Shown: positions 1 through 8,271 of the stretch, piece by piece
How positions within the stretch are numbered: position 1 is the stretch's first letter
How the letters are laid out: every line of letters begins with the position of its first letter
Assembly (NCBI GenBank): GCA_041650805.1
Contig: JBAZKM010000001.1
Span: 1-64,000 of the forward strand
Reading direction: 5' to 3'
Length of the DNA: 64,000 bases
Source: Candidatus Omnitrophota bacterium
GTDB lineage: Bacteria; Omnitrophota; Gorgyraeia; 2-01-FULL-45-10
The notes under the pieces: model-generated
The model's database searches: none
The model's input: the letters and a program-made list of their open reading frames with translations, nothing else
Told to the model about the DNA's origin: nothing
Position numbers and translations under genes: made by a program

Positions 1-1
1 G

Positions 2-115
2 AATATAGAGATAACCCTAATCACGCCGATAGCGCTCGAGAAGGAACTGAGGTTCGCCGTAAGAGAAGGCGGACACACGGTAGGCGCGGGAGTCGTGACA
101 CAGGTCATTGAGTGA
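2..115 (+). CDS. tuf: Elongation factor Tu, C-terminal end (partial)
   Basis: The frame open from base 2 encodes the last 37 residues of a translation GTPase and ends with TGA at 113-115. The segment with R-E-G-G-H-T-V-G-A-G-V-V is the hallmark C-terminal beta-barrel end of EF-Tu (domain 3), which delivers aminoacyl-tRNA to the ribosome. The GTPase domain lies outside the window. Lying just before rpsJ matches the usual fusA-tuf-rpsJ junction between the str and S10 operons. Confidence 0.95.
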   Translation, partial: NIEITLITPIALEKELRFAVREGGHTVGAGVVTQVIE

Positions 116-119
116 TACG

Positions 120-437
120 ATGGCACAGCAACAGCAGCAGCAGAAGATAAGGATAAAGCTTTTGGCGTACGATCACCGCCTCCTCGATATATCCACGAGC
201 GAGATAGTGGAGACGGCCAAGCGCACGGGCGCGCTCGTCGTCGGACCGATACCGCTCCCGACCAGGCGCGAGGTCTTCACGGTGCTCCGTTCGCCGCACG
301 TCGACAAGAAGTCGCGGGAGCAGTTCCAGATAAAGACGCACAAGCGCCTTCTCGACATAATAAACCCTACGTCCAAGACGATCGACGCGCTGAAGAAGCT
401 GGACCTTCCGGCCGGCGTATATGTGGAGATCAGGTGA
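120..437 (+). CDS. rpsJ: Ribosomal protein S10
   Basis: 105 aa, the normal size for S10, a 30S head protein that also takes part in antitermination as NusE. The core K-I-R-I-K-L-L-A-Y-D-H and the end L-P-A-G-V-Y-V-E-I-R are typical. The N-terminus has an unusual run of six glutamines after M-A. ATG 120 is preferred over an in-frame TTG at 108, which would overlap the end of tuf. First gene of the S10 block; only 3 bp separate it from rplC. Confidence 0.97.
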   Translation: MAQQQQQQKIRIKLLAYDHRLLDISTSEIVETAKRTGALVVGPIPLPTRREVFTVLRSPHVDKKSREQFQIKTHKRLLDIINPTSKTIDALKKLDLPAGVYVEIR

Positions 438-440
438 TAT

Positions 441-1145
441 ATGGTCAGTATACTCGGTAAAAAAGTCGGGATGACAAAGATATTCGATGAGGGCGGAAGG
501 TACGTGCCGGTGACGCTCATAGAGGCCGGACCGTGCTATGTCCTGCAGGTGAAGACGAAGGCGACAGACGGCTACGATGCTATCCAGGTGGGGTTGGGGG
601 AAAAGAAGGCGAAACACGCGACCCTCCCGGAACAGGGTCACGCAAAGAAGGCCGGGACCGCTATACCGCGTTTTGTCCGTGAACTGAAGGTTAAGGATGC
701 CGCCGGTTACAAGCCGGGACAGAAGATCGAAGCGGACCTTTTCGCCAAAGGGGATTTTGTCGATGTCACAGGGACGTCGATAGGACGGGGCTTCCAGGGC
801 GGAATGAAGCGATGGGGATGGTCGGGCGGTGACGCGGGGCACGGTTCTATGTTCCACCGCGCCGTCGGATCGATACAGTCGGGCGCCCGGCTCGGCAGGG
901 TCACCAAGGGGCATCATCTCCCCGGCCATATGGGGAATGTGAGGATCACCATACAGAACCTGGAAGTGATCGATGTCGACAAGGAAAATAATCTTATCGC
1001 CGTAAAGGGGGCTGTGCCGGGGCATGAGGACGGTCTCCTCATAGTGAAGGAAGCGAAGAAACGGCCAAAAGGTTTCGTTAAACGCAAAGCGCCGCCGCCG
1101 GTTTCTAAGAAGAGCGTAAAGGCGCAGGCCGGAGCGAAAAAATAA
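441..1145 (+). CDS. rplC: Ribosomal protein L3
   Basis: 234 aa. L3 is an early-assembly 50S protein that contacts the peptidyl transferase region. It starts M-V-S-I-L-G-K-K-V-G-M-T-K-I-F and has the conserved F-Q-G-G-M-K-R-W-G loop near residue 115 and G-S-M-F-H-R / P-G-H-M-G motifs. The last 30 residues form a basic, Lys/Pro-rich tail longer than in E. coli L3 (about 209 aa). It is 3 bp from both neighbours. Confidence 0.97.
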   Translation: MVSILGKKVGMTKIFDEGGRYVPVTLIEAGPCYVLQVKTKATDGYDAIQVGLGEKKAKHATLPEQGHAKKAGTAIPRFVRELKVKDAAGYKPGQKIEADLFAKGDFVDVTGTSIGRGFQGGMKRWGWSGGDAGHGSMFHRAVGSIQSGARLGRVTKGHHLPGHMGNVRITIQNLEVIDVDKENNLIAVKGAVPGHEDGLLIVKEAKKRPKGFVKRKAPPPVSKKSVKAQAGAKK

Positions 1146-1148
1146 GAT

Positions 1149-1847
1149 ATGAAGACAAACGAGAAGAAAACGAAGACAAAAAACCAAAATAAGACGGCGA
1201 AGGCGCCGGAAGCGGGCAAGCCGCTTTCCATCCCGGTTTACGATTCAAAGGGCAAAGAGGTCGAGAAGTATGCTCTCGATAAGGACCTCTTCACCGGGGA
1301 GATAAATAAGGGCGCCCTTTATCAGATGGTGCTGATGTACAATGCAAACCAGCGGAGCGGCACGGCATCCACCAAGACGCGCGGCGACGTATCGGGCGGC
1401 GGCAAGAAGCCGTGGAGGCAGAAGGGCACAGGCAGGGCGCGCGCCGGTTCTTCGCGGTCTCCTCTCTGGAAGGGGGGCGGCAAGATATTCGGCCCGCACC
1501 CGAGGGATTTTCATTACGATATACCCAAGAAGGTCAAACGCGTGGCATTTTTATCGAGCCTGAACGTCAAGGCCGTCGAGCACAAGATGTTCGGGCTGTC
1601 GTCCCTGGACCTGGATGAGGCGAAGACGAAAAAATTTAAGGCGATCATGGACGCCCTCAAGCTTAAAGGCAAGAGCCTGTTCGTCCTCGAGTCCGTCGAC
1701 GACAAGGTCAAAAAGGCCTCGAGGAACATAGGGACGGTCTCCGTGAAGAATTACAAAGATTTCAATGCCGTCGACGTCATCGCGTGCGACACCGTCGTAC
1801 TAAGCAAGGCGGCGCTCGGCAAACTTAAAGAAAGATTCGGGGATTAA
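1149..1847 (+). CDS. rplD: Ribosomal protein L4
   Basis: 232 aa. L4 lines the exit tunnel of the 50S subunit and in some bacteria autoregulates the S10 operon. The extended loop with K-T-R-G-D-V-S-G-G-G-K-K-P-W-R-Q-K-G-T-G (residues about 77-96) is diagnostic. The first 25 residues are a Lys/Thr-rich extension without a counterpart in E. coli L4. No regulatory leader is visible upstream because the gene lies inside the operon. Confidence 0.96.
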   Translation: MKTNEKKTKTKNQNKTAKAPEAGKPLSIPVYDSKGKEVEKYALDKDLFTGEINKGALYQMVLMYNANQRSGTASTKTRGDVSGGGKKPWRQKGTGRARAGSSRSPLWKGGGKIFGPHPRDFHYDIPKKVKRVAFLSSLNVKAVEHKMFGLSSLDLDEAKTKKFKAIMDALKLKGKSLFVLESVDDKVKKASRNIGTVSVKNYKDFNAVDVIACDTVVLSKAALGKLKERFGD

Positions 1848-1849
1848 CG

Positions 1850-2128
1850 ATGAAGAACCCGCACGACATAGTGAAGGGCATGATACGCACCGAAAAAGGG
1901 GCAGGCCTTCTGCAGAAGAATAAGTACCTCTTCTGGGTCGACACCGCATCGAATAAGATAGAGATAAAAGGCGCGGTCGAGGATATCTATAAAGTTAAGG
2001 TGGACAGCGTAAACACGATGATGGCCAGGGGAAAGATCAAGAGGGTCAGGTACGTAGCAGGGAAGACCTCTGACTGGAAGAAGGCGATCGTGACGCTTAA
2101 ATCGGACAGTAAGATCGACGTTACATAG
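1850..2128 (+). CDS. rplW: Ribosomal protein L23
   Basis: 92 aa, standard length. L23 sits at the tunnel exit and docks trigger factor and SRP. Recognised from the I-R-T-E-K motif near the N-terminus and the V-N-T-M-M-A-R-G-K-I-K-R region that forms the loop contacting 23S rRNA. Two bases separate it from rplD. Confidence 0.95.
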   Translation: MKNPHDIVKGMIRTEKGAGLLQKNKYLFWVDTASNKIEIKGAVEDIYKVKVDSVNTMMARGKIKRVRYVAGKTSDWKKAIVTLKSDSKIDVT

Positions 2129-2180
2129 CAGAATAACCGGTCACCGGCAACCAGGTGCCAGTAAAGAAAAGAAAAAAAAT
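2129..2180 (+). other. Spacer with short palindromic words between rplW and rplB
   Basis: This is one of the longer gaps in the otherwise tightly packed S10 block. It contains ACCGGTCACCGG followed by CCAGGTGCC, short self-complementary words, then an A-rich run (AAGAAAAGAAAAAAAA) directly before rplB that probably includes its purine-rich ribosome binding region. No gene or promoter is supported. Confidence 0.4.
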
Positions 2181-2999
2181 ATGGGAATAAAAAAATATAA
2201 GCCGACTACGGACGCGATGCGATGGACCTCTCTTTCGGATTTCAGCGAGATAACGAAAGACAGGCCCGAGAAGAAACTCCTTATGCCGCTCCGCAGGTCG
2301 GGAGGCAGGAATGCCCGCGGAAGGATAACGAGCCGCCACAGGGGCGGCGGCCACAAGCGGATGATCAGGATCATCGACTTCCGCAGGGATAAGCTCGAGA
2401 TCCCGGCAAGGGTCATAGCCATAGAGTATGACCCGAACAGGTCTGCGCGCCTGGCGCTCCTGGAGTATAAAGACGGGGAGAAGCGTTACATAATCATGCC
2501 TTCGGGGTTGAACGTCAACGACGAGGTCATGGCAGGACCGAACGCGGAGATAAAGGTAGGGAATGCCGTTTCGCTCCGGAATATCCCGGCAGGTATCCCC
2601 ATACATAACGTGGAGTTCAAAAAGGATTCCGGGGCGAGGATCGCGCGTTCGGCCGGTAACGCCTGCCTCATAATGGCCAAGGAAGGGGATTGGGCGCACG
2701 TGAAGATGCCGAGCGGCGAGATCCGCCTTATAGGGCTCGACTGTTACGCGACGATAGGACAGGTCGGCAACATCGAACACGACACCATATCGATCGGTAA
2801 GGCCGGCAGGTCACGTTGGATGGGGAAACGCCCCTACTCCAGAGGCGTCGCGAAGAACCCGCACGACCATCCGATGGGCGGCGGCGAGGGTAAGGCGAGC
2901 GGAGGGCTGCCGCGTTCGCCGTGGGGCCAGTATGCCAAAGGTCTTAAGACGCGGCATCACAGGCACTCCGACATATATATCGTCAAGAGGAGAAAATAG
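2181..2999 (+). CDS. rplB: Ribosomal protein L2
   Basis: 272 aa, normal length. L2 is required for subunit association and peptidyl transferase. Conserved regions include G-G-R-N-A-R-G-R-I-T-S-R-H-R-G-G-G-H-K (about 47-65) and the C-terminal N-P-H-D-H-P-M-G-G-G-E-G with the conserved histidine. The start ATG follows a purine-rich stretch. Confidence 0.97.
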   Translation: MGIKKYKPTTDAMRWTSLSDFSEITKDRPEKKLLMPLRRSGGRNARGRITSRHRGGGHKRMIRIIDFRRDKLEIPARVIAIEYDPNRSARLALLEYKDGEKRYIIMPSGLNVNDEVMAGPNAEIKVGNAVSLRNIPAGIPIHNVEFKKDSGARIARSAGNACLIMAKEGDWAHVKMPSGEIRLIGLDCYATIGQVGNIEHDTISIGKAGRSRWMGKRPYSRGVAKNPHDHPMGGGEGKASGGLPRSPWGQYAKGLKTRHHRHSDIYIVKRRK

Positions 3000-3003
3000 A
3001 CAG

Positions 3004-3288
3004 ATGTCGAGATCAACGAAGAAGGGTCCTTATATTGAAGAGAAGCTGCTGGCAAAGGTGCAGCAGATGGCCCGGTCCGGAGACAGAAAGCCGCTCAAGA
3101 CCTGGTCCAGGAGATCAACGATAACGCCGGATTTTGTAGGCCTGACGGTATCCATCTACAACGGCAGGAAGTTCATCCCGGTTTACATAACCGAGAACAT
3201 GGTGGGGCATAAGCTCGGCGAATTTTCGCCGACGAGAACGTTTAAAAAACACGGTGCCGCCACGGAAGTGTCCAGGGAGCTCACGTAA
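3004..3288 (+). CDS. rpsS: Ribosomal protein S19
   Basis: 94 aa. S19 binds 16S rRNA in the 30S head with S13. M-S-R-S-T-K-K-G-P-Y at the start and H-K-L-G-E-F-S-P-T-R-T-F at the end are typical. The frame is open upstream into rplB, but ATG 3004 gives the family N-terminus. It lies 4 bp after rplB. Confidence 0.97.
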   Translation: MSRSTKKGPYIEEKLLAKVQQMARSGDRKPLKTWSRRSTITPDFVGLTVSIYNGRKFIPVYITENMVGHKLGEFSPTRTFKKHGAATEVSRELT

Positions 3289-3292
3289 TACG

Positions 3293-3787
3293 ATGATCGC
3301 ATACGCGAAAGCCAGGTTCATAAGGATATCGCCCAGGAAGTTCAGGCAGATCATACCCTTTGTAAAGGGCAGGAGGGCCGAAGAGGCGATGGCTGTCCTG
3401 ATGAGCGTGAAGAAACGGGCATCGCAGTACACTATAGAACTTTTAAAATCGGCGATAGCGAACGCCAAAAGGATAAGGCAGGACATCAACCCCGCCAACC
3501 TTTATGTGTCCAACATCGTTGTTGACTGCGGGCCGTCGCTCAAGAGGTTCAGGGCGGCATCGATGGGAAGGGCGTCGCCTATCTTAAAGCGCACAAGCCA
3601 CATAACCCTCGAGGTCGATGAGATAACCGCGAAGGGCGCGTCGGGAACGGCCCGGACCCAGCATAAGGCCGCGGCCCGGGAAAAAGGCCATCCCGAACAG
3701 GGCGGTAAGGCGCAAAAGGCCCCGCCGAAGAAGGCGGCAGAAGAGAAGATCAAAGAGAAGTCCAAAAAGCAAAAGACGACAAAGTGA
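3293..3787 (+). CDS. rplV: Ribosomal protein L22 with a charged C-terminal extension
   Basis: 164 aa; the usual L22 is about 110 aa. Residues 1-112 are a normal L22, with a tunnel-lining loop (R-A-A-S-M-G-R-A-S-P-I) and the H-I-T-L-E-V end. The remaining 50 or so residues are Ala/Lys/Glu/Gln-rich and probably disordered. ATG 3293 gives the family start M-I-A-Y-A-K-A-R; the frame is open further upstream inside rpsS. Confidence 0.95.
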   Translation: MIAYAKARFIRISPRKFRQIIPFVKGRRAEEAMAVLMSVKKRASQYTIELLKSAIANAKRIRQDINPANLYVSNIVVDCGPSLKRFRAASMGRASPILKRTSHITLEVDEITAKGASGTARTQHKAAAREKGHPEQGGKAQKAPPKKAAEEKIKEKSKKQKTTK

Positions 3788-3798
3788 GGTATGAATAG

Positions 3799-4470
3799 AT
3801 GGGACAAAAAGTCCACCCGTACGGTTTAAGGCTGGGATATATATATGACTGGAAATCCCGGTGGTTCTCGAAGAGACAGGATTTCCCGAGGCAGCTGGCC
3901 GAAGACGTCAAGATAAGGAAGTATATCAAGAAGGCCCTCTCATCCGCTGCCGTCTCCAAGATAGAGATCGAGCGCGCGAGCGATAAGATACGCGTCTTCA
4001 TATTCAGCGCAAGGCCCGGCATAATCATAGGGCGCCGCGGCTCGGAGATCGAGAAGCTGAAAGACGAGCTCCAGTCGATAGCGGGCAAGGAAGTCTCCAT
4101 AGATATAAAGGAGATAAAGAACGCGAATGTCGATGCGCAGCTTGTGGCCGAGAACATAACGTTCCAGCTCGAGAAGCGCATACCTCACAGGCGGGCGATG
4201 AAGAAGGCGGTCCAGAGCGCCCTCGATTCGGGCGCCCAGGGTATAAAGATAATATGCAGCGGACGCCTCGGCGGCGCCGAGATAGCGCGCAGGGAGAGTT
4301 ACCGCGTGGGGTCCATCCCGGCACAGACCCTGAGGGCCGATGTCGATTATGGTTTTGCGGAGGCGCTCACCACCTACGGTCTCATAGGCGTAAAGGTATG
4401 GATATATAAAGGCGACAAGATACTCGACAAGCCCCAGGACCAGGAAGCGCCGGAAGAGAAAAGAAAGTAA
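3799..4470 (+). CDS. rpsC: Ribosomal protein S3
   Basis: 223 aa. S3 lies at the mRNA entry site and has KH and C-terminal domains. It begins M-G-Q-K-V-H-P-Y-G-L-R-L-G, has the KH-type G-x-x-G signature in I-I-I-G-R-R-G, and keeps G-R-L-G-G-A-E-I-A-R-R-E in the C-terminal domain. The end is acidic and basic (E-A-P-E-E-K-R-K). Confidence 0.97.
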   Translation: MGQKVHPYGLRLGYIYDWKSRWFSKRQDFPRQLAEDVKIRKYIKKALSSAAVSKIEIERASDKIRVFIFSARPGIIIGRRGSEIEKLKDELQSIAGKEVSIDIKEIKNANVDAQLVAENITFQLEKRIPHRRAMKKAVQSALDSGAQGIKIICSGRLGGAEIARRESYRVGSIPAQTLRADVDYGFAEALTTYGLIGVKVWIYKGDKILDKPQDQEAPEEKRK

Positions 4471-4491
4471 CAGCGGGACGGAGCTATATTT

Positions 4492-4911
4492 ATGGGAATG
4501 ATGCCAAAGAGGGTCAAATTCAGAAAATGCCAGAGAGGAAGGCGCCTGGGGACTTCTTTTCGGGGAGCAACGCTCTCTTTCGGAGAGTTCGGCCTGAAGG
4601 CGCTCGAGAACGGCTGGTTCAGCGACCGCCAGATAGAGGCGGCGAGAGTAACGCTCATGAGACACCTGAAGGGCGGCGGCAAGGTATGGATAAGGATATT
4701 CCCGGACAAGCCCATTACGAAGAAACCGGCCGAGACAAGGATGGGAAAGGGCAAGGGGGATCCGAGCCACTGGGTCGCCATAGTGAAGAAAGGTAAGATA
4801 CTGTTCGAGATGGGCGGTGTTCCGCTTGAGATAGCAAGGGAGTGCATGAGAGTGGCCGCCCACAAGATACCGGTAAGGACAAAATTTATTTCAAGGACTG
4901 CGGGATCATAA
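4492..4911 (+). CDS. rplP: Ribosomal protein L16
   Basis: 139 aa, normal length. L16 helps organise the A-site. Recognised from M-P-K-R-V-K-F-R-K, the G-K-V-W-I-R-I-F-P-D-K-P motif and M-G-K-G-K-G-D-P. Its TAA stop overlaps the ATG of rpmC by one base (TAATG), a typical translational-coupling junction. Confidence 0.97.
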   Translation: MGMMPKRVKFRKCQRGRRLGTSFRGATLSFGEFGLKALENGWFSDRQIEAARVTLMRHLKGGGKVWIRIFPDKPITKKPAETRMGKGKGDPSHWVAIVKKGKILFEMGGVPLEIARECMRVAAHKIPVRTKFISRTAGS

Positions 4912-5105
4912 TGAAAGTCAACGAACTGCGTAATATGACGGCGGATGAGGTACGGCTCAAGGTAGAGGCGTTGAAGAAGGAACTTTACAACCTCCGGTGC
5001 GAAGCCAATATCGGGCGGCTCGAAAAACCGCACAAGGTCAGAGGCGTGAGACGGGATATCGCCCGCTGTGAAACTATCTTAAGGGAGAAGGCAAATGCCA
5101 AGTGA
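4911..5105 (+). CDS. rpmC: Ribosomal protein L29
   Basis: 64 aa, standard for L29, which sits near the exit tunnel. M-K-V-N-E-L-R-N-M-T and the K-P-H-K-V-R-x-V-R-R-D-I-A-R segment are typical. The frame is open upstream, but ATG 4911 overlapping the rplP stop gives the family start. Its 3' end overlaps rpsQ by 11 bp. Confidence 0.96.
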   Translation: MKVNELRNMTADEVRLKVEALKKELYNLRCEANIGRLEKPHKVRGVRRDIARCETILREKANAK

Positions 5106-5352
5106 GGCCAGGAGCAAAAGAAAAGAGCGTATCGGTATCGTGGTGAGCGACAAGATGGATAAGACCATAACCGTTAAGGTCGACAGGATAAACCGGCACG
5201 CCATTTACAATAAACTGATACGCACCGCGACGAAGTTCAAGGCGCATGACGAAAAGGATGAGGCGAAGGTCGGGGATGTGGTGAGGATAAGGGAGACGAG
5301 ACCCCTTTCCAAGACCAAGCGCTGGATGCTGGTCGAGATAATCAAAAAGTAG
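5095..5352 (+). CDS. rpsQ: Ribosomal protein S17
   Basis: 85 aa, standard length, an OB-fold 16S rRNA-binding protein. Diagnostic stretch: G-I-V-V-S-D-K-M-D-K-T-I-T-V with R-E-T-R-P-L-S-K-T-K-R-W near the end. Starts within the last codons of rpmC. Confidence 0.97.
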   Translation: MPSEARSKRKERIGIVVSDKMDKTITVKVDRINRHAIYNKLIRTATKFKAHDEKDEAKVGDVVRIRETRPLSKTKRWMLVEIIKK

Positions 5353-5365
5353 AGAGGCACGAGCC

Positions 5366-5734
5366 ATGATACGGATGAGGACCATTTTGGATGTTGCGGA
5401 CAACACGGGCGCGCGGAAAGCGTCGTGCATAGGCGTCATAGGGCGGGCCAACAGGAAATATGCGGACGTGGGGGACATAATCACCTGCAACATAAAAGAG
5501 GCCTCCCCGGACGCCATAGTAAAGGACCACGAGGTGGTCAAAGGCGTGGTCGTGAGGACGGCATTCCCCATAAAGCGCCCGGACGGAAGCCGCCTGCGTT
5601 TTGACAGGAATGCGGTCGTCATAATAGACCTGCAGATGAACCCGAGGGGGACGAGGATATTCGGACCCGTCGCGAGGGAGCTGAGGGAGAAGAACTTCAT
5701 GAAGATAATCTCTCTCGCCCCGGAAGTCGTATAA
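5366..5734 (+). CDS. rplN: Ribosomal protein L14
   Basis: 122 aa, exactly the usual length. L14 forms bridges to the 30S subunit. D-N-T-G-A-R-K motif near residue 12, and N-P-R-G-T-R-I-F-G-P-V-A-R-E-L-R in the C-terminal part. Confidence 0.97.
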   Translation: MIRMRTILDVADNTGARKASCIGVIGRANRKYADVGDIITCNIKEASPDAIVKDHEVVKGVVVRTAFPIKRPDGSRLRFDRNAVVIIDLQMNPRGTRIFGPVARELREKNFMKIISLAPEVV

Positions 5735-5751
5735 AGCCAAAGGGTTGAAAA

Positions 5752-6063
5752 GTGAATAAGATAAAGAAGAACGATGTGGTGTATGTCCTCAGCGGAAGGG
5801 ACAGCGGAAAGACCGGCAAGGTCTTCATGGTATTCCCGAAAAAGGGGCGCGCCCTTGTCGAAGGGGTCAACTACGTGAAGAAACACGCGCGTAAGACCAA
5901 AAATGACCAGCAGGGCGGCATAATACAGAAAGAGGCGACTATACACCTCTCCAACCTGGCCCTTTTCTGCAAGACATGCAATAAGCCGTCCCATGTGGGG
6001 ACCAGCGTACTGGCCGACGGGACAAGGTCCAGGTATTGTAAAAAATGCAAAGAGGTAGTATAA
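5752..6063 (+). CDS. rplX: Ribosomal protein L24, zinc-ribbon type
   Basis: 103 aa. L24 initiates 50S assembly; the KOW motif is V-L-S-G-R-D-S-G-K-T-G-K-V. The C-terminal part holds C-x-x-C (C-K-T-C) and a second C-x-x-C (C-K-K-C), consistent with a zinc ribbon found in many bacterial L24 proteins. It uses a GTG start (5752) after an AAAGGG-like ribosome binding site. Confidence 0.95.
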   Translation: MNKIKKNDVVYVLSGRDSGKTGKVFMVFPKKGRALVEGVNYVKKHARKTKNDQQGGIIQKEATIHLSNLALFCKTCNKPSHVGTSVLADGTRSRYCKKCKEVV

Positions 6064-6067
6064 AGAG

Positions 6068-6616
6068 ATGACCACTCCAAGATTGCTGGAAAGGTACAGG
6101 GGCGGGATAACGGCCGATATGATGAAGCGGTTCGGTTATAAGAACCGCCTCCAGGTGCCCAAGATCAAGAAGATCGTTCTGAACGTAGGGATGGGCGAGG
6201 CAACGCAGGATATCAAATTCCTGGAGACCGCGCAGAATGAGCTGGCCGCCATCACGGGGCAGAGACCCGTATTGACCCGGGCGAAGGTCGCCATCGCGAA
6301 TTTCAAGATAAGGCGCGGCTCGGCCATAGGATGCAAGGTGACCCTGAGAAGGGGCATCATGTACGAATTTCTGGACCGCCTCATCTCTATAGCGATACCC
6401 AGGATAAGGGACTTCAGAGGGCTCCCGCCGGACTCGTTCGACAAGGGCGGTAATTATTCGTTCGGGCTGAGCGAACAGGTGATATTCCCGGAGGTCGATG
6501 TAGATAAGGTGATGAAGGCGCACGGGATGGATATAACGATAGTGACGGATGCGCATACAAGGGACGAGGCGTTCGAGCTCCTGCGGCTTTTCGGGATGCC
6601 GTTCGCCAAGAAATAG
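6068..6616 (+). CDS. rplE: Ribosomal protein L5
   Basis: 182 aa, standard. L5 binds 5S rRNA and contacts P-site tRNA. Recognised by P-K-I-K-K-I-V-L-N-V-G-M-G-E and R-G-L-P-P-D-S-F-D-K-G-G-N-Y-S-F-G. It starts 4 bp after rplX. Confidence 0.97.
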   Translation: MTTPRLLERYRGGITADMMKRFGYKNRLQVPKIKKIVLNVGMGEATQDIKFLETAQNELAAITGQRPVLTRAKVAIANFKIRRGSAIGCKVTLRRGIMYEFLDRLISIAIPRIRDFRGLPPDSFDKGGNYSFGLSEQVIFPEVDVDKVMKAHGMDITIVTDAHTRDEAFELLRLFGMPFAKK

Positions 6617-6656
6617 GTGGTCGCAGAAATTAACCGAAGGGGAAGAGTAAACTGAT

Positions 6657-6842
6657 ATGGCGAAGACATCGCTTATTGTAAAGCAGCGGAGGAAACCGAA
6701 ATTCAAGGCACGGGGCTACAACAGGTGCCAGCTCTGCGGAAGGCCGCGCGGGTTCATGAGACGGTTCAAGCTCTGCAGGATATGCTTCAGAGAGCTGGCG
6801 TCCAGGGGCGAGATCCCCGGCGTCGTCAAGTCGAGCTGGTAA
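6657..6842 (+). CDS. rpsN: Ribosomal protein S14, zinc-binding type
   Basis: 61 aa, the length of the short zinc-binding (type Z) S14. Four cysteines form two C-x-x-C pairs (C-Q-L-C and C-R-I-C). The C-terminus G-E-I-P-G-V-V-K-S-S-W is typical. A GAAGGGGAAGAG purine block about 10 bp upstream acts as the ribosome binding site. Confidence 0.97.
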   Translation: MAKTSLIVKQRRKPKFKARGYNRCQLCGRPRGFMRRFKLCRICFRELASRGEIPGVVKSSW

Positions 6843-6891
6843 TACGCGTTTAAGAAGATAGTCAAAACATCGAAAGGAAGAAATTCAAGAT

Positions 6892-7290
6892 ATGGCGTTA
6901 ACAGACCCGATAGCGAACATGCTGACCGCGATCAAGAATGCGAGTTTCGCAAAGAAGAACGTGGTCGAAGTGAAAAATTCGCGTCTTTCAGAAGAGATCC
7001 TGAAGATCCTCAAGAGGGAGCGATACATCTCCAATTATAAGGTCATAAAGGATTCCAACCAGGGGATCCTGCGCGTATATCTGATGTACGGTAAGGACCT
7101 CACTCCGGCCATCATGGGGATGAAGCGTGTTTCGAAGCCGGGGTTGAGGATATACAAGAAAGTCGAAGAGCTGCCGAAAGTTTACGGCGGCCTGGGAACG
7201 GCGATAATCTCCACATCCAAAGGTCTGATGACCGATAAGGAGGCCGGGGCGGGGAAGATCGGCGGCGAGGTCATCTGTTACATCTGGTAA
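6892..7290 (+). CDS. rpsH: Ribosomal protein S8
   Basis: 132 aa, standard. In E. coli S8 is the spc-operon translational regulator. M-A-L-T-D-P-I-A-N-M-L-T at the N-terminus and the C-terminal I-I-S-T-S-K-G-L-M-T-D-K-E-A motif are clear. AGGAAG lies before the start. Confidence 0.97.
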   Translation: MALTDPIANMLTAIKNASFAKKNVVEVKNSRLSEEILKILKRERYISNYKVIKDSNQGILRVYLMYGKDLTPAIMGMKRVSKPGLRIYKKVEELPKVYGGLGTAIISTSKGLMTDKEAGAGKIGGEVICYIW

Positions 7291-7302
7291 AGGGATAATC
7301 TA

Positions 7303-7860
7303 ATGTCAAGGATAGGAAAGAAGCCGGTTGCGGTACCGGGCGGTGTCAAGGCGAGCGTCACAGGGGGGTCTATAATCATAGAGGGCCCCAAGGGCAAGAT
7401 GAATTGCCCGCTGCCGGTACGCTTTAAGGCCGAGGTAAAGGATAATAATGTCTTCATAGGCAGGCCTTCAGACGAAAAACAGGATAAGGCGACACACGGC
7501 CTGATCCGGAGCATCGTCAACAATATGGTCACAGGCGTAACCAAGGGGTACCAGAAGGACCTGGAGATAACAGGGGTAGGGTTCAAGGCGCAGGTGCAGG
7601 GCAAGGTCCTGAACATCCAGTTGAGTTACACACACCCTATAAACTACAATATTCCGGAAGGGATAACGATAGAGACGCCCAAGCCGACAATGATCATGAT
7701 CAAGGGCATCGATAAGATGCTCGTCGGCAAGGTGGCTTCGGAGATAAGGGACTTTTACAGGCCAGAGCCGTATAAGGGCAAGGGCATTAAATATTCCGGC
7801 GAGCATGTCCGCCGAAAAGCCGGTAAGGCGGTTGCCGGCGCCGGCGGAACGGGCGGATAA
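7303..7860 (+). CDS. rplF: Ribosomal protein L6
   Basis: 185 aa, near the usual 177. Two L6 folds: M-S-R-I-G-K-K-P-V at the start and R-x-P-E-P-Y-K-G-K-G-I-K-Y in the second domain, which contacts the sarcin-ricin loop. The C-terminus ends in an Ala/Gly-rich tail. Confidence 0.97.
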   Translation: MSRIGKKPVAVPGGVKASVTGGSIIIEGPKGKMNCPLPVRFKAEVKDNNVFIGRPSDEKQDKATHGLIRSIVNNMVTGVTKGYQKDLEITGVGFKAQVQGKVLNIQLSYTHPINYNIPEGITIETPKPTMIMIKGIDKMLVGKVASEIRDFYRPEPYKGKGIKYSGEHVRRKAGKAVAGAGGTGG

Positions 7861-7875
7861 AGAGGGTCATTAAAA

Positions 7876-8244
7876 ATGAAGAGATGGGTAGAGATCACGA
7901 AACGCGAGCGAAGGCACAGGATCATACGCAAGAAGGTCTCCGGGACAAAGGATGTCCCCCGGATGAACGTCTACAGGAGCCTCACCAATCTTTACGTACA
8001 GCTTATAGACGATGAGGCAGGGAAGACGATAGTATCCCTTGCCACGAACGCGCCGGGCCTCAAGGATAAGGTGAAGAATACCGGCGGCAACGTAAAAGGG
8101 GCGGTCATACTGGGTGAAGCCGTGGCCGAACTTTGCAAAGGGAAAGGGATAAAGAAGATAGTGTTCGACAGGGCAGGGTATCTTTACCACGGCAGGGTGA
8201 AGGCGCTTGCCGAAGCGGCCCGTAAGGGCGGCCTGGAATTCTAA
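7876..8244 (+). CDS. rplR: Ribosomal protein L18
   Basis: 122 aa, standard, a 5S rRNA-binding protein. Features are the basic N-terminus R-R-H-R-I-I-R-K-K-V-S-G, R-M-N-V-Y-R-S, and the end with F-D-R-A-G-Y-L-Y-H-G-R-V-K-A-L-A-E-A-A-R. Confidence 0.96.
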   Translation: MKRWVEITKRERRHRIIRKKVSGTKDVPRMNVYRSLTNLYVQLIDDEAGKTIVSLATNAPGLKDKVKNTGGNVKGAVILGEAVAELCKGKGIKKIVFDRAGYLYHGRVKALAEAARKGGLEF

Positions 8245-8271
8245 ACAACTTAAATAATAAGAGAGGTAACA

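Noticed and set aside
3940..4863. 307-residue minus-strand frame across rpsC and rplP
   Set aside because: Shadow of two certain ribosomal protein genes; composition typical of antisense reading.
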